From positions 83,399 to 147,398 of the forward strand of contig JASGCM010000007.1 in assembly GCA_030054175.1 (NCBI GenBank): 64,000 bases of DNA. Reading direction: 5' to 3'. Positions 28,429-39,975 of this stretch are shown here, in pieces (the first letter of the stretch is position 1; each line of letters starts with the position of its first letter). The notes below the pieces were generated by a model. It was not told the DNA's origin. It worked only from the letters and a program-made list of their open reading frames with translations, and did no database searches. This DNA is from Alphaproteobacteria bacterium. Lineage in GTDB: Bacteria > Pseudomonadota > Gammaproteobacteria > Burkholderiales > Burkholderiaceae_C. The translations under genes were made by a program, and so were the position numbers.

Positions 28429-30475
28429 ATTCAAACTCCACGATGACCTGATCGACTGCCAGCGATTCACCTTTGCTGGCAACCACTTTCCTGACAACGG
28501 CATCTTGGGTGGCCAGCAACACGTTTTCCATCTTCATGGCTTCGATCACGGCCACGCGCTCGCCGGCCTGGACCCTCTGGCCGGGTTGCACGGCGACATC
28601 GACCAACAGACCAGGCATGGGCGATAGCACGAAGCGCGACAAATCGGGCGGGGCTTTGAACGGCATGAGGCGATGCAACTCGGCCATGCGAGGAGAGACC
28701 ACCAGGGCATCCATGCGCTTGCCGTTGTGCTGCACTTGCAGAGCCAAGGAATTCTTGCCGGTGCCACGCTCGACCTGAGCCGTGAAAGGCTGGCCATTGA
28801 CGGTGCCGATGATGGTGATGTCGTTCAATCGCGAGATGCTGTGGATGGCGTAGTTCTTGTCCTCGACGCGAATCACCGCCACGCCGTGCTGACCGGAAAA
28901 ATCATCGACATGGACAGGCACATGGCGGTTCTCGCCTTTCTTGCCCCATTCGATCACGGTGTAGTCTTGGCCAACTTTGACATCGTAACCAGGCAATTGA
29001 CCGCTCAGGCTGGCGGCCCGCTCACGCGATTTTCGGCGCACGAAAGCAGCCAGGGCAAACAGGAAGTTGGGGTCACTGTGCGGCACGTCTTCAGCGAAGA
29101 AGCCTTGTCCATAGTGCTCTGCGATGAACCCCGTGTTGAAATCTCCGCTGACGAATTCGGGATGCGCCAACAGGGCCGCTTGGAAGGGGATGTTCGAGCT
29201 GATGCCACGGATGACAAAGCCATTGAGGGCTTCGCGCATTTTGGCGATGGCTTCATTGCGATCGCGACCGTGCACGATGAGCTTGGCGATCATCGAGTCA
29301 TAGAACATTGGAATCTCGCCACCTTCTTGCACACCGGTGTCGACCCGCACCCCCAAAAGCGAAGACGTATCCCCTTGTTTCATGGTGGTTGGTGGCGTTT
29401 GAAAGCGAACCAAACGTCCGGTGGAAGGCAAGAAATTGCGGAACGGATCTTCGGCGTTGATTCGGCATTCGATGGCCCAGCCATCGCGCTTGACATCGGC
29501 CTGGGTGAAAGAGAGTGTTTCACCGGCAGCGACGCGAATCATCTGCTCGACCAGATCCAGACCAGTGATGCATTCGGTGACCGGGTGCTCGACCTGCAAA
29601 CGGGTGTTCATTTCCAGAAAATAAAAGTCCTGGTTCTTGCCCACGACGAATTCAACAGTACCCGCGCTTTGATACTGAACCGCCTTGGCCAATGCCACGG
29701 CCTGCTCACCCATGGCCTTGCGAGTCTCTTCTGAGATGAAAGGCGAAGGGGCCTCTTCGATCACTTTCTGGTGACGTCGCTGAATCGAGCACTCGCGCTC
29801 GTTGAGGTAGACCACGTTGCCGTGGCTGTCGCCCAGCACTTGGATTTCGATGTGGCGCGGCTCGACGACGAATTTTTCGATGAACACGCGGTCATCGCCA
29901 AAACTATTTCGAGCCTCATTGCGACAGGAACTGAAGCCCTCGAAAGCCTCTTTGTCGTTGTAGGCCACGCGCAAGCCCTTGCCGCCACCTCCGGCAGAGG
30001 CCTTGATCATCACCGGGTAGCCGATGCCTTTGGCAATCTCGACCGCCTGCTCAGGGGTGTCGATGGCGTCGTTGTATCCCGGAATGGTGCTGACCTTGGC
30101 CTCGTTGGCCAGTTTCTTGGACGCGATTTTGTCGCCCATGGCAGCAATCGAGTGGGCCTTGGGACCGATGAATACAATCCCCTCTTTCTCGCAACGGGCG
30201 GCGAACTCCTCGTTCTCAGACAGAAACCCATAGCCGGGGTGGATGGCTTGGGCACCGGTTTGTTTGGCGGCAGCGATGATCTTGTCGGCCACCAGATACG
30301 ACTCGCGACTCGCAGCGGGCCCCAGCAGCACAGCCTCGTCGGCCATTTGCACATGGCGGGCTTCCTTGTCGGCCTCGGAATAGACGGCGACAGTGGCGAT
30401 GCCCATCTTGCGGGCGGTGGCGATGACTCGGCAAGCGATCTCACCTCGATTTGCGATCAGAATTTTCTTGAACAT
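28427..30475 (-). CDS. pccA: Propionyl-CoA carboxylase alpha subunit (biotin carboxylase + BCCP)
   Basis: A 682-residue subunit. The N-terminal biotin carboxylase starts FKKILIANRGEIACRVI, followed by the ATP-grasp loop ASAGGGGKGLRV and EMNTRLQVEHPVTE. A middle domain of about 150 residues links to the C-terminal biotinyl domain, where EAMKMEN gives Lys648 as the biotinylated residue. With the beta subunit upstream it carboxylates propionyl-CoA to (S)-methylmalonyl-CoA. ATG at 30475 lies 10 bases after AGGAG; an ATG two codons upstream (30481) is only 4 bases away. The stop overlaps a repeat. Confidence 0.93.
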   Translation of the reverse strand: MFKKILIANRGEIACRVIATARKMGIATVAVYSEADKEARHVQMADEAVLLGPAASRESYLVADKIIAAAKQTGAQAIHPGYGFLSENEEFAARCEKEGIVFIGPKAHSIAAMGDKIASKKLANEAKVSTIPGYNDAIDTPEQAVEIAKGIGYPVMIKASAGGGGKGLRVAYNDKEAFEGFSSCRNEARNSFGDDRVFIEKFVVEPRHIEIQVLGDSHGNVVYLNERECSIQRRHQKVIEEAPSPFISEETRKAMGEQAVALAKAVQYQSAGTVEFVVGKNQDFYFLEMNTRLQVEHPVTECITGLDLVEQMIRVAAGETLSFTQADVKRDGWAIECRINAEDPFRNFLPSTGRLVRFQTPPTTMKQGDTSSLLGVRVDTGVQEGGEIPMFYDSMIAKLIVHGRDRNEAIAKMREALNGFVIRGISSNIPFQAALLAHPEFVSGDFNTGFIAEHYGQGFFAEDVPHSDPNFLFALAAFVRRKSRERAASLSGQLPGYDVKVGQDYTVIEWGKKGENRHVPVHVDDFSGQHGVAVIRVEDKNYAIHSISRLNDITIIGTVNGQPFTAQVERGTGKNSLALQVQHNGKRMDALVVSPRMAELHRLMPFKAPPDLSRFVLSPMPGLLVDVAVQPGQRVQAGERVAVIEAMKMENVLLATQDAVVRKVVASKGESLAVDQVIVEFE

Positions 30476-30498
30476 GGTCATTTTTCTCCTGGCACCGA

Positions 30499-32031
30499 TC
30501 AGAGGGGAATGTTGCCGTGCTTGCGCCACGGGTTGTCGATGTTTTTCTCTTTCAGCATGACCAGAGAGCGGCAAATTCGTTTGCGGGTCTCGTGGGGTTG
30601 AATGACGTCGTCGATGAAGCCTCGTGCGCCGGCGACGAAGGGGTTGGCGAAACGCGCCTTGTATTCAGCCTCACGGGCCGCCAGCTTCTCAGGATCGTTC
30701 TTGTCTTCGCGGAAGATGATCTCGACCGCACCTTTGGCACCCATGACGGCGATTTCGGCGTTGGGCCAAGCGAAGTTGACGTCGCCGCGCAAGTGTTTCG
30801 AGGCCATCACGTCGTAGGCGCCACCATATGCCTTGCGGGTGATGACGGTGATCTTGGGCACAGTGCACTCGGCATAGGCGTACAACAGCTTGGCACCATG
30901 CTTGATGATGCCGCCGTATTCTTGGCTGGTGCCGGGCATGAATCCGGGCACGTCCACAAAGGTGATGACGGGGATATTGAAGGCATCGCAAAAGCGCACG
31001 AAACGTGCTGCCTTGATCGAACTCTTGATGTCCAGACAACCGGCCAACACCAAGGGCTGATTGGCAACAATGCCCACAGTCAGTCCGTCCATTCGGGCGA
31101 AACCAATGATGATGTTTTTCGCGTAATCCGGCTGCAACTCGAAGAAGTCACCATCGTCGACAGTCTTCAAAATCAGCTCTTTGATGTCGTAGGGTTTGTT
31201 GGGGTTTTCTGGCGCCAATGTATCGAGCGACATATCCATTCGATCGATCGGATCGCCGCTGCGACGCACCGGCGCTTTCTCTTTGTTGTTGAGCGGGATG
31301 TAATTGAACAGACGGCGCAACATCAACAGGGCTTCGACATCATTTTCAAAAGCCATGTCGGCCACGCCGCTCTTGGTGGTGTGGGTCAGTGCCCCGCCCA
31401 ACTCTTCAGCGGTCACCTCCTCGTGCGTCACGGTCTTGACCACCTCGGGCCCGGTGACAAACATGTAAGAGGTGTCCTTGACCATGAAAATGAAGTCCGT
31501 CAGTGCTGGCGAATACACCGCACCGCCAGCCGATGGCCCCATGATCAGGCTGATTTGCGGGATCACACCCGAAGCCATGACGTTGCGCTGAAACACATCG
31601 GCATAGCCGCCCAGCGAGGCCACTCCCTCCTGAATGCGAGCGCCGCCCGAATCGTTCAGACCGATGACAGGTGCCCCCACTTTCATGGCTTGGTCCATGA
31701 TCTTGCAAATCTTCTCGGCATGGGTCTCGGACAGGGCGCCACCATAGACGGTGAAGTCTTGGCTGTACACAAAAACCAAACGGCCATTGATCATGCCGTA
31801 GCCGGTGACCACGCCATCGCCAGGAATTTTGTTGTCCTGCATGCCAAAGTCAGTACATCGGTGTTCGACAAACATGTCCCACTCTTCAAAGGTTCCTTCG
31901 TCGAGCAAAACTTCAATCCGTTCGCGCGCAGTCAGCTTGCCTTTGGCGTGCTGTGCGTCGATGCGCTTTTGACCTCCACCCATGCGGGCGGCGGCGCGCT
32001 TATTCTCCAGTTGTTGAATGATGCCTTGCAT
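30499..32031 (-). CDS. pccB: Propionyl-CoA carboxylase beta subunit (carboxyltransferase)
   Basis: A 510-residue carboxyltransferase of normal length. It contains [37 protein letters not shown] (acyl-CoA oxyanion loop), [16 protein letters not shown], and in the second half [18 protein letters not shown] plus [13 protein letters not shown], the biotin-side oxyanion loop. It transfers CO2 from biotin to propionyl-CoA. It is 23 bases from pccA and 15 bases from meaB, in one operon with the mutase genes. Confidence 0.95.
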   Translation of the reverse strand: MQGIIQQLENKRAAARMGGGQKRIDAQHAKGKLTARERIEVLLDEGTFEEWDMFVEHRCTDFGMQDNKIPGDGVVTGYGMINGRLVFVYSQDFTVYGGALSETHAEKICKIMDQAMKVGAPVIGLNDSGGARIQEGVASLGGYADVFQRNVMASGVIPQISLIMGPSAGGAVYSPALTDFIFMVKDTSYMFVTGPEVVKTVTHEEVTAEELGGALTHTTKSGVADMAFENDVEALLMLRRLFNYIPLNNKEKAPVRRSGDPIDRMDMSLDTLAPENPNKPYDIKELILKTVDDGDFFELQPDYAKNIIIGFARMDGLTVGIVANQPLVLAGCLDIKSSIKAARFVRFCDAFNIPVITFVDVPGFMPGTSQEYGGIIKHGAKLLYAYAECTVPKITVITRKAYGGAYDVMASKHLRGDVNFAWPNAEIAVMGAKGAVEIIFREDKNDPEKLAAREAEYKARFANPFVAGARGFIDDVIQPHETRKRICRSLVMLKEKNIDNPWRKHGNIPL

Positions 32032-32046
32032 GGTTTTCTCCGGTAT

Positions 32047-33066
32047 TTATTTCGCCTGGGCCAAGGCCAGCAATTGGCGGGCGGCGGTGGATGCGGGCAA
32101 TTGGCCCGAAGCGACTTGCGCGGTGATCTCGGGCAACAGATCGCGCACTTGGGGAACGGCTCGAAACTGCTGTCGCAAGCCCGATTCGATGCGTTCCCAC
32201 ATCCAGGCCAGCGATTGTTGTTGACGCCGCTGGGCCAGACGGCCATTGGCGGTTTGGGTGTCTTTGAATTGCTGCACCTGACGCCAGAATTCTTCGATGC
32301 CCTGCCCTTGCAGTGCGCTCATTTGAATGGCCGTGGGGTGCCACAGCGTGGTGTCGTGGTGGGCATGGTCGGGGTGACCGTGCATGCCAAACAGGCGCAG
32401 GGCCGAGGTGATTTGGGCCTGGGCCCGGGTGGCAGCGGCGGCATCGATATCGGCCTTGTTGATGACCACCAGGTCGGCGAGTTCCATCACGCCTTTTTTG
32501 ATGGCCTGTAAATCGTCGCCCGCATTGGGCAACTGCAACAGGCAGAACATGTCGGTCATATTGGCCACAGCGGTTTCGCTCTGGCCAACGCCCACCGTCT
32601 CGACCAGCACCACGTCGTAACCGGCGGCCTCGCAGACCAGCATGGCCTCGCGGGTTTTTTCGGCGACGCCGCCCAGCGTCCCGCTGGATGGGCTGGGTCG
32701 AATGTAGGCCTTGGGGTGGACCGAGAGATGTTCCATGCGGGTCTTGTCGCCCAAAATCGATCCGCCCGAAATGCTGGAGGACGGGTCGATGGCCAGGACG
32801 GCGACCCGATGGCCCTGTGCGATCAGGTACAGGCCCAGGGCTTCGATGAAAGTGCTTTTGCCCACACCCGGCACACCGCTGATGCCCACCCGCAAAGAGC
32901 GCCCTGTGTGCGGCAACAAGGCGGTCAGCAACTGGTCGCCCTGCTGACGGTGATCGCTGCGGGTGGATTCAAGCAGCGTGATGGCCTTGGCCATGGCGCG
33001 GCGTTGCGCCATGGACTCGCCCCCAAGCACATCGTGCTGCAAAGTGGCGATGGTGGTCAGGGCCAT
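32047..33066 (-). CDS. meaB: Methylmalonyl-CoA mutase-associated GTPase MeaB
   Basis: A 339-residue G3E-family P-loop GTPase that protects and reloads methylmalonyl-CoA mutase with adenosylcobalamin. The Walker A is GVPGVGKST, followed by AVLAIDPSSSISGGSILGDKTRM (switch region of MeaB/ArgK), VETVGVGQSE (Walker B) and NKAD for guanine recognition. The position between the mutase and the carboxylase genes supports this role rather than the old ArgK annotation. Confidence 0.95.
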   Translation of the reverse strand: MALTTIATLQHDVLGGESMAQRRAMAKAITLLESTRSDHRQQGDQLLTALLPHTGRSLRVGISGVPGVGKSTFIEALGLYLIAQGHRVAVLAIDPSSSISGGSILGDKTRMEHLSVHPKAYIRPSPSSGTLGGVAEKTREAMLVCEAAGYDVVLVETVGVGQSETAVANMTDMFCLLQLPNAGDDLQAIKKGVMELADLVVINKADIDAAAATRAQAQITSALRLFGMHGHPDHAHHDTTLWHPTAIQMSALQGQGIEEFWRQVQQFKDTQTANGRLAQRRQQQSLAWMWERIESGLRQQFRAVPQVRDLLPEITAQVASGQLPASTAARQLLALAQAK

Positions 33067-33101
33067 ATGGGGGGGCTTGATGCAAGGTGTCGATGGACAG
33101 G

Positions 33102-35255
<2,154 letters not shown>

Positions 35256-35311
35256 GGTTTCACCTCTGAATGGCGCATTTTCGCTTGATTTGTGCAGTTC
35301 CCACATCATAT

Positions 35312-35329
35312 CATTCATAATTATGAATG
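35312..35329. promoter_or_regulatory. Perfect 18-bp palindrome, predicted GntR operator
   Basis: CATTCATAATTATGAATG is a perfect palindrome in the 105-base gap between the divergent mutase and GntR genes, within a local AT-rich stretch. FadR/VanR-subfamily GntR proteins usually bind such short AT-rich palindromes, so this is the natural operator for the adjacent regulator, probably controlling both directions. Confidence 0.72.
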
Positions 35330-35360
35330 CAAAATTTGCTTTAGCCTTACAATTTCAGCC

Positions 35361-35996
35361 ATGAACGCCCTCTCCCTCGCCCAACGACCGCTTTACGAAG
35401 AGGTGGCCGAGCGCTTGCGCCAACGCATCTTCTCGCGCGAGCTCGAACCGGGCAGCTGGATCGATGAAATCCGGCTGGCGCAAGAGTACGGCATCAGCCG
35501 CACCCCCATGCGCGAAGCCCTCAAGGTGCTGGCTGCCGAAGGTTTGGTGACCATGAAGGTGCGACGCGGAGCCTATGTCACCGAGGTCAACGAAAAAGAC
35601 CTGACCGATGTCTACCACCTGCTGTCCTTGCTGGAGGCCGATGCCGTGACCGAGGTGACCCGTCGGATCCAAGATGAACAAATGCGCGAATTGGTGGCCC
35701 TGCACCAAGAGCTCAGTCTGGCCCTGGACGACCGGCAACGCTTTTTCGCCATCAACGAACGATTCCACCTGCGACTGCTGGAGATGGCCGACAACCGATG
35801 GCGCATGCAGCTGGTGGCCGACCTGCGCAAGGTGATGAAGCTCAACCGCCACCAATCGCTGTTCAAAACCGGGCGGGTGCAGGACTCATTGGCCGAACAC
35901 CAGGCCTTGTTGGACGCCATGCTGGCCCGCGACCCAGACTTGGCCAGCCAACGCATGCGCGAACACTTCGCCAATGGGCTGGAGGCGGCCTCCTGA
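35361..35996 (+). CDS. GntR-family (FadR/FCD) regulator of the propionyl-CoA cluster
   Basis: A 211-residue GntR regulator: winged HTH at residues 10-75 with RLAQEYGISRTPMREALK and a following wing, then an FCD-type all-helical effector domain (ERFHLRLLEMADN, EHQALLDAMLARD) with metal-binding His positions. It is divergent from the methylmalonyl-CoA mutase gene across a perfect 18-bp palindrome, so control of propionyl-CoA carboxylation and mutase genes is likely. The effector may be a propionate-pathway metabolite. ATG 35361 gives the usual N-terminus; an upstream ATG at 35292 is within the operator region. Confidence 0.88.
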   Translation: MNALSLAQRPLYEEVAERLRQRIFSRELEPGSWIDEIRLAQEYGISRTPMREALKVLAAEGLVTMKVRRGAYVTEVNEKDLTDVYHLLSLLEADAVTEVTRRIQDEQMRELVALHQELSLALDDRQRFFAINERFHLRLLEMADNRWRMQLVADLRKVMKLNRHQSLFKTGRVQDSLAEHQALLDAMLARDPDLASQRMREHFANGLEAAS

Positions 35997-36014
35997 AACA
36001 GCGCCCCAAGCAGG

Positions 36015-36758
36015 TCAGCGACGGGTGGCCAGGTAAATGCCGGGCAAGGTCATCAGGGCACCCACCCAGTGGTGCGGGCCCAATTGTTCCCCCAAGATCA
36101 GCCAAGCCATCAACGCATTCCACAGCGGCCCCAAATACAAGGTGACGCTGACACGGGCCGCCCCCAGCACCCGTTGCGCCCAGCCATAAATCAAATAGGA
36201 ACCGATGCCCGGAATCAGGGCCGCGACCACCACCAAGGCCAGGGCCTGCCAAGTCAATTCGGGCGTGACTGGATCGAACCACTCGGACACCGCGAAGGGC
36301 AAGAGCAAGAGCGAGCCGGCGAAGTTGATCAGCGCCAAACGACCCATGTCCCCCAGGGCCGTGGCCACATGACGCAGCAACAAGGCGTAGGCGGCCCAAG
36401 AGACTGCGCACAGCATCACCCAAAAGTCGCCTTCGACCCAGACGATGTCGGTGATGCGCATCCAGTGCCCAGCGGTCACCACATGCAAGACCCCCCACAA
36501 AGAAAGCAAGACCCCCAGCCATTGCAGGGCCGACAGCCGCCGCTCATCCAACAACCAGGTGCTGGCCAACGTGATCAGGATGGGCGACGTGGCGTAGATC
36601 AAGCCCATGTTGATCGCCTGTGTGGTGCGACCGGCCTTGTAGAACAAGGCACCGCAAACGAACATGCCGCAAAAACCCAGCAGCAGATAAGGCAGTGGTC
36701 GGCGCAAGCACTCACGCCCGTGTTCACGCAACTCGGCACGCGCCAGCACGGCCAAGAT
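36015..36758 (-). pseudogene. EamA/DMT-family transporter lacking its first helices
   Basis: From about 36758 the frame encodes eight of the usual ten helices of a drug/metabolite transporter: TM3 in PLPYLLLGFCGMFVCGALFY, then INMGLIYATSPILITLAST, and the second EamA domain ending LGEQLGPHHWVGALMTLPG. The expected first two helices are missing; upstream the frame runs into the 3' end of dusA with which it overlaps. No start codon with a good ribosome site is seen. It looks like a gene cut at its 5' end by a deletion that joined it to dusA. Low-level expression from an internal start cannot be excluded. Confidence 0.75.
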
Positions 36759-37722
36759 GCTGCCGGGCGCGTTGCCAGACCTCGCGCGGGGGCAAAGGTT
36801 TGAGCCGATGGTCGCTCCACACCTGACGCCACAACCGTGCGCCCCGCAGGCCATGGTAGAGACCCAACATGTGCCGTGCAATGGCGTACCAAGGGCAGCC
36901 ATCTTCGACCTGGGCGCGCTCCATATAGGCCACCATCGCTTCTTCCACCGCCTCGCGCGCTGGAGCCCTTGCCGAGGCATCGCCCCAGAAACGGGCATCC
37001 CACTCGGTCATGAGCCAAGGGCGGTAATAGGCCTCACGCCCCAGCATCACGCCGTCGACCTGTTGCAGATGTGATTCGATTTGGGCGTTGTCTGTGATGC
37101 CGCCGTTGATGGCGAAGGTGATCTGCGGAAAGTCTTTTTTCAGGCGATACACCATGTCATAGCGCAAAGGCGGAATCTCGCGGTTTTCTTTCGGCGACAG
37201 GCCTTGCAACCAGGCGTTGCGGGCATGCACGATGAAGGTGCTGCAACCGGCCTCGCTGACGCGACCGATGAAGTCGCGCACAAAGTCATACGACTCGATT
37301 TTGTCGACCCCGATTCGGTGCTTGACCGTGACCGGAATGCCAACGGCATCTTTCATGGCTTTGACGCCGTCGGCGACGGTGCCCGGTTCATTCATCAAAC
37401 AGGCCCCGAAGGCCCCGCGCTGAACGCGCTCGGATGGGCAACCGCAATTCAGATTGATCTCGTCGTAACCCCACTGCTCGCCCAAGCGCGCGGCATAAGC
37501 CAGGTCCTCGGGCTCGCTGCCGCCCAACTGCAATGCCACCGGATGCTCTTCGGCGTTGAAGCGCAAATGGCGCTGCACATCCCCATGACGCAAGGCGCCG
37601 GTGGTGACCATTTCGGTGTAGAGCAAGGTGTGGCGAGTCAGCAGGCGATGGAAAAACCGGCAATGCCGGTCGGTCCAGTCCATCATTGGGGCGACGCTGA
37701 GTCGATGCGGAGAAAAGGTCAT
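36724..37722 (-). CDS. dusA: tRNA-dihydrouridine(20/20a) synthase
   Basis: A 332-residue FMN-dependent enzyme that reduces uridine in the D-loop of tRNA. It starts HRLSVAPMMDWTDRHCRFFHR; INLNCGCPSERVQRGAFGACLM contains the catalytic Cys and FMN phosphate region, then VKHRIGVD and FIVHARNAWLQGLSPKENR, signatures of DusA. GREAYYRPWL and a C-terminal helical domain follow. Its last codons overlap the truncated DMT frame, so the final residues may have been replaced. The ATG at 37722 is 13 bases after panB, suggesting they share a transcript. Confidence 0.94.
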   Translation of the reverse strand: MTFSPHRLSVAPMMDWTDRHCRFFHRLLTRHTLLYTEMVTTGALRHGDVQRHLRFNAEEHPVALQLGGSEPEDLAYAARLGEQWGYDEINLNCGCPSERVQRGAFGACLMNEPGTVADGVKAMKDAVGIPVTVKHRIGVDKIESYDFVRDFIGRVSEAGCSTFIVHARNAWLQGLSPKENREIPPLRYDMVYRLKKDFPQITFAINGGITDNAQIESHLQQVDGVMLGREAYYRPWLMTEWDARFWGDASARAPAREAVEEAMVAYMERAQVEDGCPWYAIARHMLGLYHGLRGARLWRQVWSDHRLKPLPPREVWQRARQHLGRAGACRVA

Positions 37723-37735
37723 GCGGCGCTCAACT

Positions 37736-38104
37736 TCACCAGGCGTGCAACAAGTCGTCAGGGAATTCACCGCTCTTCACCGCTTGCACATAACTGCGCA
37801 TGGCATCCAGCACGCTGCCCTGCCCTTGCATGAAAACGTGGTAGCACATGTCAGCCAAGCTCACGCCCACCGTGCTGGTCAGCCCTTGACAGACCATGCC
37901 CAGCGAGTCGCCCACCAGGATGCATTCCACACCGGCGGCATCGGCCACGGCCGCGAAAGTCGCGTCGTAGGCGGTGAGCATGGTGATTTTTTCGCCCCGG
38001 GTGCGCATCTCGTTCAAGCGCGGCAGGCTGATCGGCTTGCGATTGGCCGGCGGCGAAGCCGGGGGCAAGGTCCCGTAAGGGCTGGCGGGGGTAGATTCGG
38101 ACAT
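37736..38104 (-). pseudogene. panB: panB with a large in-frame internal deletion
   Basis: The 122-residue frame begins like 3-methyl-2-oxobutanoate hydroxymethyltransferase, with [30 protein letters not shown] (substrate/Mg-binding Asp) and VSLADMCYH. It then jumps at residue 89-91 (about 37834-37842) to a normal PanB C-terminus ([20 protein letters not shown]). About 150 of the usual 265-270 residues, including most of the barrel and the catalytic Glu, are missing, so the protein should be inactive. Frame, ribosome site (AGGAG 9 bases before ATG) and codon use are intact. Another pantothenate route or a second panB copy would be needed. Confidence 0.88.
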
Positions 38105-38237
38105 GGCGGAAACTCCTGGGGGCATATCGACCCCTCGCGCAGGATTCTAGGGCTTGGCCAAGTGGCGTCAGACTCGCCCAGGCGACATGACCTGTGGCGC
38201 GAAGCAGGTATCCTAAGCACTTGGTTCAAGGAAAGAC

Positions 38238-39284
38238 ATGAGCACTTGGAAAACACCCATGCGGGTGGTTCGCACCAGTTTGTGGATCGACCCGATTTAT
38301 GACCAACTGATGAAAGCCGAAGCCGACATTGCGTTGTCCGTCATGGACATCAAGGGCCCCGAGACCTCCGCCTGGGCCTTGCTGGAGCGGGCCCATGTGT
38401 ACCAGATCGCGGCCACCAAAGACGATCTGCCTCGGCCTTATTTCGCCCAACAGGCCTTGATCGAGCGTTGCCCCGAATTGCTGATCGTCTCATCCAACGG
38501 CGCGGGCTTTGACACCGTCGATGCGCAAGCCTGTACAGACGCCGGCATTTTGGTCGTCAACCAGTCGGGCGGCAACGCACGCTCGGTGGCGGAGCACACC
38601 TTTGGACTGATGCTGGGTTTGTCGCGGCGCATGATCGAATGCGACCGCAAGATGCACCGCAGCAACCCACTCACGCGCGAAGAGGTCATGGGCCATGAGA
38701 TCACCGGTAAAACCCTGGGCTTGGTCGGCATCGGCCAGGTGGGTCGGCAGGTGGCACGCATTGCCGCCATCTTTGACATGAAGGTGCTGGCGTGCGACCC
38801 CGGGGTCGAGCCCGACGAAATCCGCCGCCGGGGCGCCGAACCCGTCAGCCTGGACGAGTTGCTGGCCCGCAGCGACGTGGTCTCTTTGCATTGCCCGCGT
38901 GACGCCAGCACCCTGCGCATGATGAACGCCCAGCGCTTTGCCCAAATGAAGCGCGGCGCGATGTTCATCACCACCGCACGCGGCGGCATCCACGACGAAG
39001 CCGCACTGACCGAGGCCCTGAAGTCTGGCCACCTCTCTGGCGCGGGGCTGGATGTATGGGATCAAGAGCCGCCCCCTGCGCAGCACCCGCTCTTGGCTCT
39101 GGACAACGTCTACGCCACCTTCCATACCGCAGGCGTCACACACGAAGCCCGCCGCACTGTGGCCAGCATGGGGGCGAGCCAGTTGATCGAATGGAAGAAC
39201 ACGCTGCAAGCCCCACCGCGCTGCGCCAACCCACAGGCTTGGCCGGCGCACTTGCAACGACGCAAAGCAGTTTTGGGTTTTTAA
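38238..39284 (+). CDS. D-isomer-specific 2-hydroxyacid dehydrogenase family protein
   Basis: A 348-residue NAD-dependent dehydrogenase of the D-2-hydroxyacid family. The substrate domain contains VSSNGAGFDTVD and NQSGGNARSVAEHTFGLML; the nucleotide domain has LGLVGIGQVGRQVARIA with the GxGxxG loop; the catalytic Arg (HCPRD region), Glu (WDQEP) and His (FHTAGVT) are present. It heads a three-gene operon with an RraA-like aldolase and a Bug binding protein, so it probably reduces or oxidises a 2-oxo/2-hydroxy acid handled by that pathway. The substrate is unknown. Confidence 0.9.
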   Translation: MSTWKTPMRVVRTSLWIDPIYDQLMKAEADIALSVMDIKGPETSAWALLERAHVYQIAATKDDLPRPYFAQQALIERCPELLIVSSNGAGFDTVDAQACTDAGILVVNQSGGNARSVAEHTFGLMLGLSRRMIECDRKMHRSNPLTREEVMGHEITGKTLGLVGIGQVGRQVARIAAIFDMKVLACDPGVEPDEIRRRGAEPVSLDELLARSDVVSLHCPRDASTLRMMNAQRFAQMKRGAMFITTARGGIHDEAALTEALKSGHLSGAGLDVWDQEPPPAQHPLLALDNVYATFHTAGVTHEARRTVASMGASQLIEWKNTLQAPPRCANPQAWPAHLQRRKAVLGF

Positions 39285-39300
39285 ATCAAGGAGTCATCAC

Positions 39301-39975
39301 ATGAGTTACATGAACGGTTTTGAAATTCACCCTCACCCCAACACACCGGCCAGTGCCGTGCAGTCGTTGACCGGGTTCGCCACGTCGATCGTCAGCGACA
39401 TCATGGGCGGCCGTTTGGTGGGCACCTCGGGCCTGCGGCCCGTGCACCGCTCCATCATGTCCGCCTGTGGCCAGGCAGTCACGGTACGGGTTCGCGGCGG
39501 CGACAACCTGATGATCCACAAAGCGCTCTCAACCCTGGTTCCCGGCGATGTGCTGGTGATCGATGGCGACGGCGATGTGAGCCGCGCATTGGTGGGCGAA
39601 ATCATGTCCAGCGTTGCACGCAAGCGTGGCGCGGTGGCTTTTGTGGTGGACGGTGCGGTGCGCGACGCCGACAGCTTTGAGCACCACCGTTTCCCCTGCT
39701 GGGCCCGTGACGTGAACCTGCGTGGCCCCTACAAGGACGGCCCTGGCTCGATCAATGTCCCCGTGGTCGTGGGCGGCATGTTAGTCAATCCGGGCGACAT
39801 CATGCTGTGTGACGGCGACGGTGTGGTCGCCATTCCGGCGGCCATGGCTGCGACCGTGGCTGCAGCGGCGCAAGAGAAAACCGACACCGAAACCGCCATG
39901 CTCAAAGCCATCGAATCCGGCACCTACACCGCCCCATGGGTCGATGAATTGCTCAAAGCCAAAGGGGGGCTGTGA
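39301..39975 (+). CDS. RraA-like family protein (putative 4-hydroxy-4-methyl-2-oxoglutarate-type aldolase)
   Basis: A 224-residue RraA-fold protein. The GGDNLMIHKALSTLVPGDVLVIDGDGD segment and VVDGAVRDADSF with the conserved Arg-Asp pair match the metal-dependent HMG/CHA aldolase relatives, but it is only distantly related to the pmdF product in this window. True RraA inhibits RNase E and lacks the aldolase residues; with a 2-hydroxyacid dehydrogenase and a solute-binding protein next to it, a catabolic aldolase or decarboxylase role is more likely. Its stop overlaps the next start by one base. Confidence 0.83.
   Translation: MSYMNGFEIHPHPNTPASAVQSLTGFATSIVSDIMGGRLVGTSGLRPVHRSIMSACGQAVTVRVRGGDNLMIHKALSTLVPGDVLVIDGDGDVSRALVGEIMSSVARKRGAVAFVVDGAVRDADSFEHHRFPCWARDVNLRGPYKDGPGSINVPVVVGGMLVNPGDIMLCDGDGVVAIPAAMAATVAAAAQEKTDTETAMLKAIESGTYTAPWVDELLKAKGGL

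Noticed and set aside
30517..32511. Long plus-strand ORF opposite pccB and meaB (664 codons)
   Set aside because: It is the antisense shadow of well-supported genes in high-GC DNA; its translation is low-complexity His/Gly/Val-rich and matches no family.
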